Assembly (NCBI GenBank): GCA_902798605.1
Contig: CADBXH010000045.1
Location: 1 to 13,184, forward strand
From: an uncultured Ruminococcus sp.
GTDB lineage: Bacteria > Bacillota_A > Clostridia > Oscillospirales > Acutalibacteraceae
DNA length: 13,184 bases
Reading direction: 5' to 3'
The position numbers and the translations under genes were made by a program. Each line of letters starts with the position of its first letter. The stretch's first letter is position 1. The notes under the pieces were generated by a model that was not told where the DNA came from, did no database searches, and saw only the letters and a program-made list of their open reading frames with translations. Positions 5,432-11,313 of this stretch are shown one piece after another.

Positions 5432-6805
5432 TTATCCCACTTTTGTTACCGAATAGTTTGCGTTTTCAGAATCTAAGCAAGGGGTGTTTTTGATCGCTTC
5501 GTCAGCGCTCTTCTCCTCGTCGTTAAACTCTATGTTACCGTAGAAGACAAATCTGTCGCCCGAGAAGAACCCGTCACGGCTGAGCTCGGCGGTTTTGTAA
5601 TAGTTTTGGCTATTGTTCTTATATACAACAACGAGCTTGTTATAAGACTCGTCCTTTTTGTTTTCGGAAAAATAAACCGCGTTGATTTCGATTTTATCGT
5701 CCTTTTCGGCGTCATCGTCGAGGGCGGCCGCGTTTTCGGTAAAGTATCCCTTGACCGAATCCAAATGATCTTTCGCGCTTTCGGCAGAGATGGGCTCCGG
5801 ATCTACGACCGTGTACTCAACAGGCTCGCCCTTGAGCAACAGTCCGCTTTCGTCCGCGGAGTGATTATCCTTGGAATAATCAAGCGTTACAGTGTCGCCT
5901 TCTTCGAGGTCCTTTGTATCCGAGAACTCAAAAAAGACAGTAGCGAACAACTCGCCTTTTTTATTATACACGCGTACCGATTTATCGTTAAAGCTGCCGT
6001 TCTCAAATATGGAGCCGCCGATCTCCGCCTTAAAGCTGTCTATGCCTACGGTGATGCCGTCGTCGGTCGGCACGCTTATGATCAGGTCGTTATCCTTTAT
6101 GTAGTCAAGCACATTGACCTCGTTGGCTTTTTTCAGCTCTATTCCGTACGCTTTTACATAATCGGCAAGCTTTACCTTGATTTTCTTTGGTGATTTATCA
6201 ATTGTTATTCCGCTGGCCTTTTCCTCGCGCGCGATGCCTTCCTTTGACTCCTCGTCATCGGGCCATGTAACTTCAACTGTGATCTCATCGGTGCTGCTGA
6301 GGTTATCAAAGTGGACGGAATTTCGGGATTTTCCGCTGCTCCAACCGTCCTTTGTTTTGTATTCCAAATCAGCGTAGTACAAAAGCCTGTCTACAACACC
6401 CGTGAGCACCAGCTCGTCCAATTCATCGTTATCGACTTCTTTCATTACCGCCTCACGGTTAAGTGTGATATTTCCCGACAAGCTTCCGTCAAACTGGGTT
6501 TTGGAATCAAACACAACAGTCAGGTTTTTTGATACGTCGGTTTTAGGGATTGCCGCAGGGATTATTACCCCGAATATCAAAAAGATTATCAGACCCACCG
6601 CCACGACCGACGCCGCGGCAATAATGATCCTGCGTTTGGTTTTTGCGGGTAATTCTTTTATTTTTTTGAATCCCTTTTTTCCCTTTTTTTCTTCTTGTTT
6701 TAATCTTTTATATTTTTGGTTGTTTTTTTTCTCAACCCATATGCCGCAATTCGGGCATACTCTTTTATCTTCAGGTATTTCGTGTCCGCACTTTTTGCAA
6801 ATCAT
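5432..6805 (-). CDS. Zinc-ribbon, single-pass membrane protein with large extracytoplasmic region
   Basis: The protein is 457 residues. The N-terminus is a short zinc ribbon, MICKKCGHEIPEDKRVCPNC, with Cys3, Cys6, Cys17 and Cys20. A Lys-rich linker (about 27-58) and one membrane segment (about 59-84) follow. The remaining 370 residues are outside the cell: acidic, beta-rich in appearance and without a domain I can name. The start at 6805 is preferred over an in-frame ATG at 6901 because TAAGGAGA (6811-6818) sits just upstream. The longer form would also begin within a few bases of the predicted promoter. This N-terminal zinc ribbon plus membrane helix layout is common in clostridial surface proteins of unknown role. 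It heads a two-gene unit with the C39-like peptidase, so the two may act together at the envelope. Confidence 0.75.
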   Translation of the reverse strand: MICKKCGHEIPEDKRVCPNCGIWVEKKNNQKYKRLKQEEKKGKKGFKKIKELPAKTKRRIIIAAASVVAVGLIIFLIFGVIIPAAIPKTDVSKNLTVVFDSKTQFDGSLSGNITLNREAVMKEVDNDELDELVLTGVVDRLLYYADLEYKTKDGWSSGKSRNSVHFDNLSSTDEITVEVTWPDDEESKEGIAREEKASGITIDKSPKKIKVKLADYVKAYGIELKKANEVNVLDYIKDNDLIISVPTDDGITVGIDSFKAEIGGSIFENGSFNDKSVRVYNKKGELFATVFFEFSDTKDLEEGDTVTLDYSKDNHSADESGLLLKGEPVEYTVVDPEPISAESAKDHLDSVKGYFTENAAALDDDAEKDDKIEINAVYFSENKKDESYNKLVVVYKNNSQNYYKTAELSRDGFFSGDRFVFYGNIEFNDEEKSADEAIKNTPCLDSENANYSVTKVG

Positions 6806-6851
6806 ATTTATCTCCTTATAACCCTTGCTATATTCCATTATTCCACTGTAT

Positions 6852-6879
6852 ATTGTACTGATTTTACAAAAAAAGTCAA
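6852..6879 (-). promoter_or_regulatory. Promoter of the zinc-ribbon/C39 operon
   Basis: On the minus strand: TTGACT (6874-6879), 16-bp spacer, TACAAT (6852-6857). The -35 box lies 2 bp from the edge of the first 73-bp repeat, so those repeats occupy the immediate upstream region of this promoter. Confidence 0.65.
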
Positions 6880-6881
6880 GG

Positions 6882-6954
6882 TCGCGGTGGCGACACCACA
6901 ATTCGAGAAGACAACTCGGTGGTTTTGGAAAACTCGGATACCCGACAGCAACGT
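6882..6954 (+). repeat. 73-bp direct repeat, copy 1
   Basis: Identical over 73 bases to 6980-7052. Each copy contains GGTG-GCGA-CACC (6886-6897) and, overlapping it, ACCAC...CGAG-7nt-CTCG-GTGGT (6895-6923). The shared CACCAC can therefore pair to either side, giving two exclusive folds. I see no gene in it. It is either a structured element or a binding-site block next to the promoter at 6852-6879. Confidence 0.95.
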
Positions 6955-6979
6955 TTTATCTGCTATAAATAAAGCATTT

Positions 6980-7052
6980 TCGCGGTGGCGACACCACAAT
7001 TCGAGAAGACAACTCGGTGGTTTTGGAAAACTCGGATACCCGACAGCAACGT
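6980..7052 (+). repeat. 73-bp direct repeat, copy 2
   Basis: Perfect copy of 6882-6954 after a 25-bp A/T-rich spacer (repeat period 98 bp). Perfect identity suggests a recent duplication. Small open frames across both copies, such as the one reading ATPQFEKTTRWFWKTRIPDS, are produced by the repeat and lack ribosome binding sites. Confidence 0.95.
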
Positions 7053-7068
7053 ACGGATAAAAAGCAAA

Positions 7069-7133
7069 GGCTCCCCCGTCACTTGTTACGGGGGAGCTGT
7101 CAGAGCGGCTTTAGTCGCTCTGACTGAGGGGGC
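7069..7133 (+). repeat. Interspersed double-hairpin repeat, copy A
   Basis: Hairpin 1: GCTCCCCCGT (7070-7079) with ACGGGGGAGC (7088-7097). Hairpin 2: GTCAGAGCG (7099-7107) with CGCTCTGAC (7116-7124). It ends TGAGGGGGC. Four more copies are in the window (9112, 9231, 10886, 11034). The common plan is G(G/C)CTCCCC-hairpin-GGGGAG(C/G)-(T)G-hairpin-(T/G)GAGGGG. A third small hairpin, TGCGCT...AGCGCA (7134-7151), follows this copy. Confidence 0.85.
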
Positions 7134-7192
7134 TGCGCTTCCTATAGCGCAACTTAATTTATTTGTCACAATGTCTTGACTGCTATATTAAA

Positions 7193-7735
7193 TCAAAGCT
7201 TATCGTCATAATGCGCGCGCTCGCCGCCGATATATTTCGGTCTTGTTCTCGCCGCGAGCAAAATCGCGCTGCCGATACGGTCTATGCTCAGTCTTACCGG
7301 CACGGCAACCCTTTTGAGGTGCATACCGATCAGCGTTCCGCCTATATCGAGCCCCGCGTCGGCCTTGATCTCCTCCAGCGCGACGGGGTTTTTGAACGTA
7401 TTGTACGCTGTCGTGGCAAACGATCCGCCCGCCTTTGGCTGCGGCACAACATTTACTATTTCGGCGTTCGGCACGGCTTCTCTCTCAACGATTATCGCGC
7501 GGTTAAGGTGCTCGCAGCACTGCGCGGCGAGGTATACCCCGCAATCTGTCAGCGCCTCATATATTCCCTTGAACACCGCCTCGGCAGTCTCAAGGCTCGA
7601 GTCGTGTCCGATAACTCCGCCCGCGACCTCGCTCGAGGAACAGCCTATCACCATTATATCTCCGGGCTTTAGATTAGCCTTTACGCACAGCTCCGTCGCC
7701 GCGAGTCTTGCCTGATCAAAAAGCTCTCTGTTCAC
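7193..7735 (-). CDS. TIGR01440 / UPF0340 (YwlG-like) family protein
   Basis: The protein is 180 residues from GTG 7735, the usual size of B. subtilis YwlG. Diagnostic stretches are 'GDIMVIGCSSSEVAGGVIG' near the N-terminus, 'YLAAQCCEHLNRAIIVERE' in the middle and 'DAGLDIGGTLIGMHLKRVAV' toward the C-terminus. The family is conserved in Firmicutes, and its biochemical role is not settled to my knowledge. I chose GTG 7735 because GGGAG lies 8 nt upstream. The ATG 21 bases earlier (7756) has no ribosome binding site and would give 187 residues. It appears to be a single-gene unit with a weak promoter near 7787. No clear terminator is visible before repeat copy A, although that repeat's hairpins could serve. 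Confidence 0.85.
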   Translation of the reverse strand: MNRELFDQARLAATELCVKANLKPGDIMVIGCSSSEVAGGVIGHDSSLETAEAVFKGIYEALTDCGVYLAAQCCEHLNRAIIVEREAVPNAEIVNVVPQPKAGGSFATTAYNTFKNPVALEEIKADAGLDIGGTLIGMHLKRVAVPVRLSIDRIGSAILLAARTRPKYIGGERAHYDDKL

Positions 7736-7786
7736 AAAATCATCTCCCAAATCCATTAAAAAATGTCTGTAAAATTATCTGTAAAT

Positions 7787-7792
7787 ATTATA
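7787..7792 (-). promoter_or_regulatory. Candidate -10 box for the YwlG-like gene
   Basis: A perfect TATAAT on the minus strand, about 52 nt before the GTG. The hexamer 17 bp upstream (TTTATT) is a poor -35, so this is weak support. Confidence 0.35.
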
Positions 7793-7822
7793 ACACAAAA
7801 TTTTTTAAAAATAAATAGCTTT

Positions 7823-7848
7823 AAATTGCACAAAAATGTGCAATTTTT
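7823..7848. terminator. Hairpin with T-tract between divergent genes
   Basis: AAATTGCACA (7823-7832), loop AAAA, TGTGCAATTT (7837-7846), then TT. It is a perfect 10-bp stem in the divergent region between the YwlG-like gene and the holin. It has terminator form on the plus strand, but no plus-strand gene ends here. It may insulate the two units or be an operator. Confidence 0.45.
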
Positions 7849-7881
7849 CGTGGTTTTGGAACTATTAGTGAAAGGGGGTGA

Positions 7882-7914
7882 ATGTCACTTTTCGGGTTTT
7901 GGCATAAAATGTAG
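7882..7914 (+). CDS. Possible 10-residue leader ORF before the holin
   Basis: ATG 7882 follows AAAGGGGGTGA (7871-7881), the strongest ribosome binding site in this interval, and reads MSLFGFWHKM then TAG. The holin 41 nt downstream has only a weak site. It could be a leader peptide that opens the message, or a decayed small phage protein: reading past the TAG stays open for about 30 codons. No homology is claimed. Confidence 0.25.
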   Translation: MSLFGFWHKM

Positions 7915-7954
7915 TACAGCCCGGCTGTAAAATACAAGACCCAAAGACGGTACT

Positions 7955-8161
7955 ATGAAAGAAAAGGTAATAAAATGGCTCAAAGCGGCAGGCGTCCGCG
8001 CGCTTAAAACCGCGGCTCAAACCGCGGCGGCAGCGATCGGCGTTTCCGCTCTGATCGAGGACGTCAACTGGCTCGCGGTCGGCTCTACCGCGTTGCTGGC
8101 GGCGATACTGTCGCTTTTGACCTCGCTCGGAGGACTTCCCGAGCTTGAAAATAAGGAATAA
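7955..8161 (+). CDS. Phage-type holin
   Basis: The protein is 68 residues. It opens with an amphipathic, basic segment ([20 protein letters not shown]). A hydrophobic run rich in Ala and Thr follows (about 20-35), then a short polar turn (EDVNW) and a second hydrophobic segment (about 42-60). It ends with a charged tail, ELENKE. This two-helix design and wording resemble small holins of Firmicutes phages (r1t-type or related). Holins make pores that release the endolysin to the cell wall. The stop is followed after 18 nt by the lysozyme ATG, so the two form a lysis cassette. The ribosome binding site is weak (AAAGACGG), and translation may depend on upstream structure. Confidence 0.8.
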   Translation: MKEKVIKWLKAAGVRALKTAAQTAAAAIGVSALIEDVNWLAVGSTALLAAILSLLTSLGGLPELENKE

Positions 8162-8179
8162 AAAATGCAAGGAGGAAAT

Positions 8180-9103
8180 ATGGGTTTATCAGGAAAAAAG
8201 GGAGTTGACATCTCCTCGCTCAACGGAGATGTCAGTATTCAAAAAATCAAAAACGCGGGTTATGACTTTGTTATGATCCGCTGCGGCTACGGCTCCGACC
8301 TTAGTGTTCAGGACGACAGCCAATTTGAAAACAACGTTAAAAAATGCGAGGCGGCAGGAGTGCCGTGGGGAGCTTATCTGTACTCCTACGCGCTGAATAT
8401 CGAGGACGCGGTCAGCGAGGCCCGCCACGTTATCAGGCTCTTAAAGGGCAAGCGCCCGACTATGCCGATCGCTTTTGATATGGAGGACGCCGACGGCTAC
8501 AAGCGCAAAAACGGTATGCCGTCAAACAAAATGCTCGTAGACATCTGCAAGCGGTTTTTAGCTGAAATGAAGCGCGTCGGCTACTACCCGATGCTTTACG
8601 CTTCGCTTAGCTGGCTGAACAATCAGCTCAACGACCCGAGCCTGCTCAACGCCTATGACGTTTGGGTGGCGCAGTGGAACTCGAGTTGCGACTACCGCGG
8701 AAGCTACGGCTTGTGGCAGTACGGCGGCGAGACCAACTTTTTAGAGAGCAACAGTATTCCCGGGGTCGGGGTCGTCGACAAGGACAAGTGCTACAAGGAC
8801 TATCCGACGATCATCAAAAACGGCGGCTACAACGGCTGGAAAAAGCCGAGCGGCAAGGTACTTGACGAATCGGGCTACAAGCTGCTTGACCGCGGCACGG
8901 GAGTTTTGGCGCTCAAAGAAATGCTCCTGCTCGCGCGCAAATTAAAGATCACCACGCAGGGTATGGACGAAAACGGTGTATTCGGCGACGGCACGAAGAT
9001 CGCGGTGAATCAGGTGCTCAAAAAAGGCGGCTACGTCCAAAACGGCATCGCGGGCAATAATTTTATAAAATACCTCGCGAAGCTGATAAAGCAGAAAATT
9101 TAA
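8180..9103 (+). CDS. GH25 lysozyme (phage-type endolysin) with C-terminal cell-wall-binding-like domain
   Basis: The protein is 307 residues. AAGGAGG (about 8169-8175) precedes ATG 8180; an in-frame ATG at 8165 lies upstream of this site and is rejected. Residues 8-210 are a glycoside hydrolase family 25 muramidase, with Asp10 in 'GVDISSLNG', the catalytic Asp100-x-Glu102 in 'PIAFDMED', 'YYPMLYAS', and 'LWQYG' near the end of the barrel. After a linker, residues 232-307 ('LLDRGTGVLALKEMLLLARK', 'GVFGDGTKIAVNQ') resemble a peptidoglycan-binding module. No signal peptide is present, which fits holin-dependent export. GH25 enzymes cut the beta-1,4 bond between N-acetylmuramic acid and N-acetylglucosamine. 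No tail, capsid or integrase genes are nearby, so this is either a prophage relic or a cassette used by the host. Confidence 0.92.
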   Translation: MGLSGKKGVDISSLNGDVSIQKIKNAGYDFVMIRCGYGSDLSVQDDSQFENNVKKCEAAGVPWGAYLYSYALNIEDAVSEARHVIRLLKGKRPTMPIAFDMEDADGYKRKNGMPSNKMLVDICKRFLAEMKRVGYYPMLYASLSWLNNQLNDPSLLNAYDVWVAQWNSSCDYRGSYGLWQYGGETNFLESNSIPGVGVVDKDKCYKDYPTIIKNGGYNGWKKPSGKVLDESGYKLLDRGTGVLALKEMLLLARKLKITTQGMDENGVFGDGTKIAVNQVLKKGGYVQNGIAGNNFIKYLAKLIKQKI

Positions 9104-9111
9104 ATTTTAAA

Positions 9112-9171
9112 AGCCTCCCCTGACGCACGACAGTGCTTTAGGGGAGGTGTCAGCTATGCTGACGGAGGGGT
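9112..9171 (+). repeat. Interspersed double-hairpin repeat, copy B (left end of inverted pair)
   Basis: Hairpin 1: CCTCCCCT (9114-9121) with AGGGGAGG (9140-9147), enclosing GCAC-GACA-GTGC. Hairpin 2: GTCAGC (9149-9154) with GCTGAC (9158-9163), then GGAGGGG. It starts 9 nt after the lysozyme stop and may also act as its terminator. It faces copy C 60 bp to the right. Confidence 0.85.
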
Positions 9172-9230
9172 CTTCCTCACCATTCGCACCTCGTTTTCTA
9201 CAATAAATGCACTGCTTTTGGAAACGAAAA

Positions 9231-9305
9231 CCCCTCAGTCGCAGTGTACGGCTAAAAGCCGTACGCGACAGCTCCCCTAAAGTGCTTTCGCACATCAGGG
9301 GAGCC
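9231..9305 (-). repeat. Interspersed double-hairpin repeat, copy C (right end of inverted pair)
   Basis: Reverse orientation relative to copy B. On the plus strand, GTCGC (9238-9242) pairs with GCGAC (9265-9269) around GTACGGCT/AGCCGTAC, and GCTCCCCT (9271-9278) pairs with AGGGGAGC (9297-9304). The whole 75 bp is identical to copy E (11034-11108). The identity continues after one mismatch into TTAAATTTGG on the right. Confidence 0.9.
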
Positions 9306-9383
9306 GTTAAATTTGGATTTATAGTTTTACTGTTTTTAGCCTCACGGCTCTGTCAGTCACCTGTACTTTATGATGTCGTTCAC

Positions 9384-10361
9384 CTAAGAAGCTTGTACAT
9401 CCGGAACATAAAATGAGTAAACATTTGAGAAGTTACTAAATGCGAAATTTCTAAAATCGTCCATAATAGCGCGAACTTGGAAATAATATGTATTTCCCGG
9501 CTCTATTCCCCATAAATACATATCAAGCTCTTCAGAACCGTCTCCATCAAAACCAAAACCATCACGATAATGTCTCGATGAACTCCAACCATCATCAGTT
9601 GCCTTCTTAACGTATATTTCACATCCTTCACATTTGATAGGAAATGTCCAATTTATTTGGATGCAATCATCTTCGTTATCAGCTATATCAACCGATGTAA
9701 TAGTAGGCTTGTATATATTTGATCCTATCATTTTGTTGTTTACAGCCGACCATTGACCTGCGATTTTTCCGTTCATCGCGCAAACCTGAACATAATATCT
9801 CGCTCCTCTTGTGGGATTTTGAACGTTGTAACACGTACCCTTGACATCGCGGAAATTCCACGCTTTGTCGGTTGCACGCTTGAACGCGAGCTTGTAGTGA
9901 GAAACGCCCTTGATTCTATTCCAATCGATAATCAGCGGTTGATTATCGAAATAAGTCAAACCGGTAACAGTTGGTCTGTATAAGGTTGTAATTGACTTGG
10001 TGTTGCTCCAAGCGCCGTAAGTTTTAGTTTTTCCGCTCTTGTAAACAGACCTTACCTGATAGTAATAGATCGTTCCGCTGACAATGCTCTTGTCGTTATA
10101 AGACTTTGTGTTGCTGCCTCCGACATAGATGTAAGAATATTTCTTGTCGCCGAGCTTTATCTTGGCGATCTGAAATCCTGTTGCTCCGCCGGAGCCTTTT
10201 TGCCAGCCTATCGTTACCGTGGCGTTTGAGTTGTACGCCGTGCTCTTAAGCGATACCGAAGCCGCTCCGCCCGCGGCGCCCGCGGTCATTGTCGGAACGC
10301 CGGCAGCCATTACGCCGAGTATCATAATCAGCGCGAGTGTGACTGATAAGATTTTTTTCAT
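9384..10361 (-). CDS. Secreted protein with three fibronectin type III-like domains
   Basis: The protein is 325 residues from ATG 10361, chosen because GAAAGG (10371-10376) is well spaced from it and only abuts the earlier ATG. Residues 1 to about 30 are a signal peptide, MKKILSVTLALIMILGVMAA with the cleavage region 'TAGAA'. Three Fn3-type units follow (about 33-126, 128-214, 217-318), each with the pattern 'I.W....G...(Y/F).(I/L)....' and a 'YYYQVR/YYVQVC/YYFQVR' strand. There is no catalytic motif, dockerin or anchor. In Ruminococcus-type bacteria such proteins are secreted or cell-associated spacer or binding modules. Its promoter and leader are shared with the dockerin protein at 11314-12303. 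Confidence 0.8.
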   Translation of the reverse strand: MKKILSVTLALIMILGVMAAGVPTMTAGAAGGAASVSLKSTAYNSNATVTIGWQKGSGGATGFQIAKIKLGDKKYSYIYVGGSNTKSYNDKSIVSGTIYYYQVRSVYKSGKTKTYGAWSNTKSITTLYRPTVTGLTYFDNQPLIIDWNRIKGVSHYKLAFKRATDKAWNFRDVKGTCYNVQNPTRGARYYVQVCAMNGKIAGQWSAVNNKMIGSNIYKPTITSVDIADNEDDCIQINWTFPIKCEGCEIYVKKATDDGWSSSRHYRDGFGFDGDGSEELDMYLWGIEPGNTYYFQVRAIMDDFRNFAFSNFSNVYSFYVPDVQAS

Positions 10362-10395
10362 ATTATTCATCCTTTCTTTTTTTGAATATATTTTT

Positions 10396-10420
10396 AATAG
10401 AATCATACACAGATTCTATT
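10396..10420 (-). promoter_or_regulatory. Leader hairpin of the Fn3 gene
   Basis: AATAGAATC (10396-10404) and GATTCTATT (10412-10420), a perfect 9-bp stem with a 7-nt loop in the transcribed leader between promoter and ribosome binding site. The dockerin gene has the same hairpin (12332-12356) in the same place. Confidence 0.65.
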
Positions 10421-10431
10421 TCTTCAACTTT

Positions 10432-10460
10432 ATTATATCATATTGGTTTTTGTATGTACA
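10432..10460 (-). promoter_or_regulatory. Promoter of the Fn3 gene
   Basis: On the minus strand: TGTACA (10455-10460), 17-bp spacer, TATAAT (10432-10437). The same hexamers and spacing occur before the dockerin gene. Just upstream is TTCTACACAATG (10466-10477), also shared apart from one base. Confidence 0.75.
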
Positions 10461-10492
10461 TCATACATTGTGTAGAATTTTTGCTCTATTTT

Positions 10493-10537
10493 TTTGAGCA
10501 GGGTGCACAATTATCACCGGGGTCGGTAATGCTCAAA
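10493..10537 (-). promoter_or_regulatory. Conserved 45-bp hairpin-like motif upstream of the Fn3 promoter
   Basis: On the minus strand: TTTGAGC, then ATTACC, 6 nt, GGTGAT, 2 nt, TTGTGCACCCT, then GCTCAAA. The first and last heptamers pair, and ATTACC pairs with GGTGAT (one G-U). The 11-base TTGTGCACCCT stays unpaired. The dockerin gene carries the same motif at 12429-12474 with pairing kept. It lies about 33 bp upstream of the -35 box, so it is either an operator or an RNA element in an upstream transcript. Confidence 0.6.
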
Positions 10538-10630
10538 AACCCCTCTATTAATAAAACACTTTAAAGCACCGTTTTGGTTGCATTTTTTTTGAAATTTTTT
10601 AAAAAAATTTTTAAAATACGAACAACCGGC

Positions 10631-10665
10631 AAAATAAAAAAGACGTACAACCGAAGTCGTACGTC
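10631..10665 (-). terminator. Intrinsic terminator at the end of RNA copy 2
   Basis: On the minus strand: GACGTACGAC-TTCG-GTTGTACGTC, a 10-bp stem with one G-U and a TTCG tetraloop, followed by T6-A-T4. Confidence 0.9.
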
Positions 10666-10797
10666 AAAAAACACATAGCTCCGATTGTCGCCAAACAAAA
10701 CTTCTCGTTACCAAATTATAGTAAGCAAAAAGGAGCCTGCATTTTTACAAAAAAAATGCAAACCATAATTTGGCAATATAATTCAGTTTTGTTTGGC
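10631..10797 (-). ncRNA. Structured RNA, copy 2 (unassigned family), ending in an intrinsic terminator
   Basis: This is about 167 nt. Reading the minus strand, the outer stem is GCCAAACAAAACT (10797-10785) with AGTTTTGTTTGGC (10702-10690), 13 perfect pairs. The inner stem is CCAAATTAT (10773-10765) with ATAATTTGG (10719-10711). The terminal hairpin is TGCATTTTT with AAAAATGCA (10760-10738). GGCTCC follows at once (10737-10732) and can pair with GGAGC of GGAGCTATGTGTTTT (from 10682). Seven bases separate the outer stem from GGAGC, as in copy 1. A promoter starts transcription at its first base and a terminator closes it. Unlike copy 1, it is not followed directly by a gene; the Fn3 gene beyond has its own promoter. 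That favours a free-standing small RNA. Confidence 0.7.
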
Positions 10798-10803
10798 ACC
10801 TAT

Positions 10804-10832
10804 ATAATACCATATAACAGGACTTTTCGCAA
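10804..10832 (-). promoter_or_regulatory. Sigma-A promoter of structured RNA copy 2
   Basis: On the minus strand: TTGCGA (10827-10832), 17-bp spacer, TATTAT (10804-10809). The RNA's outer stem starts 7 bases after the -10 box, exactly as in copy 1. Confidence 0.7.
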
Positions 10833-10885
10833 TCCAAAAATCCCCTTGTTAATTTGGCGATTTTGCACAATGAAAAATCATTTAA

Positions 10886-10949
10886 AGCCTCCCCCGACAC
10901 TTGTTTCGGGGGAGGTGGCGCGCCGCAAAGCGGCGTGACGGAGGGGGCT
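10886..10949 (+). repeat. Interspersed double-hairpin repeat, copy D (left end of inverted pair)
   Basis: Hairpin 1: CCTCCCCCGA (10888-10897) with TCGGGGGAGG (10906-10915), with the same CACTTGTT loop as copy A but compensating changes at the stem end. Hairpin 2: CGCCGC-AAA-GCGGCG (10921-10935). It ends GGAGGGGGC. It faces copy E across about 84 bp. Confidence 0.85.
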
Positions 10950-11033
10950 TCGTGTAATCAAGCGCGAGGTCGTGGCGACGACGGCGCAATTATATGATTG
11001 TTTTACATAGTGTGGTCTAATCACAAGCTCCGC

Positions 11034-11108
11034 CCCCTCAGTCGCAGTGTACGGCTAAAAGCCGTACGCGACAGCTCCCCTAAAGTGCTTTCGCACATCA
11101 GGGGAGCC
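11034..11108 (-). repeat. Interspersed double-hairpin repeat, copy E (right end of inverted pair)
   Basis: Identical over 75 bp to copy C (9231-9305). The D-E unit (10886-11108) and the B-C unit (9112-9305) share the same outward plan: TTTAAA-like ends, then the facing repeats, with unrelated central DNA. No gene is present in either centre. Confidence 0.9.
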
Positions 11109-11167
11109 TTTAAATTTGGTTTATAACTTTTTATGCTTTCTTTTTGAATTCTGTTATCTTTCCTTAA

Positions 11168-11200
11168 CCCTGTCATTCTGAGGCTCTGCCGAAGAATCTC
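11168..11200 (+). repeat. Short interspersed repeat of the TGTCATTCTGAG type
   Basis: CCTGTCATTCTGAGG followed by CTCTGCCGAAGAATCTC. This wording recurs as an intergenic repeat in many bacterial genomes. It has no coding sense here and lies among other repeats between copy E and the dockerin gene. Confidence 0.5.
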
Positions 11201-11232
11201 ATACCTCTTTAGACAACGTTTCCTTGACAGTT

Positions 11233-11307
11233 GTAGGGGCGTGCATTGCACGCCCGCAAGATTTATACAACGTTTGCTATTACCCGCGGGCGAGCAATGC
11301 TCGCCCT
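11233..11307. repeat. Inverted pair of GC-rich hairpins (MITE-like), adjoining the dockerin gene stop
   Basis: GGGCGTGC-ATT-GCACGCCC (11237-11255) and, in the opposite sense, GGGCGAGC-AAT-GCTCGCCC (11288-11306) face each other across about 32 bp. Each arm is a hairpin of the same family, with GGGGCG(T/A)GCATTGC wording on opposite strands. The right arm begins 7 nt past the dockerin gene stop and may work as its terminator, although no T-run follows. Confidence 0.6.
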
Positions 11308-11313
11308 GAATTT

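Noticed and set aside
4605..6821. Several long plus-strand open frames opposite the zinc-ribbon/C39 operon
   Set aside because: They mirror real minus-strand genes, have no ribosome binding sites and show no recognisable protein features.
6806..6901. Longer form of the zinc-ribbon protein from 6901
   Set aside because: It would begin upstream of the predicted promoter and in the repeat, and it moves the zinc ribbon away from the N-terminus.
6882..7052. 73-bp repeats as a CRISPR array
   Set aside because: There are only two units, 73 bp is too long, and no cas genes are present.
6985..7179. Small plus-strand open frames (ATPQFEKTTRWFWK...) over the repeats
   Set aside because: The same peptide arises from each repeat copy without a ribosome binding site, and it runs on into hairpin repeat copy A.
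9107..9295. Minus-strand frame beginning MCESTLGELSRTAF, also found at 11021-11251
   Set aside because: It is produced by the identical hairpin repeats C and E and is not a gene.
10690..10797. The long inverted repeat of RNA copy 2 as a transposon (MITE) end-to-end unit
   Set aside because: A promoter and terminator sit at fixed offsets and an unpaired motif is conserved outside the palindrome, which fits an RNA gene better. No target-site duplication is visible.
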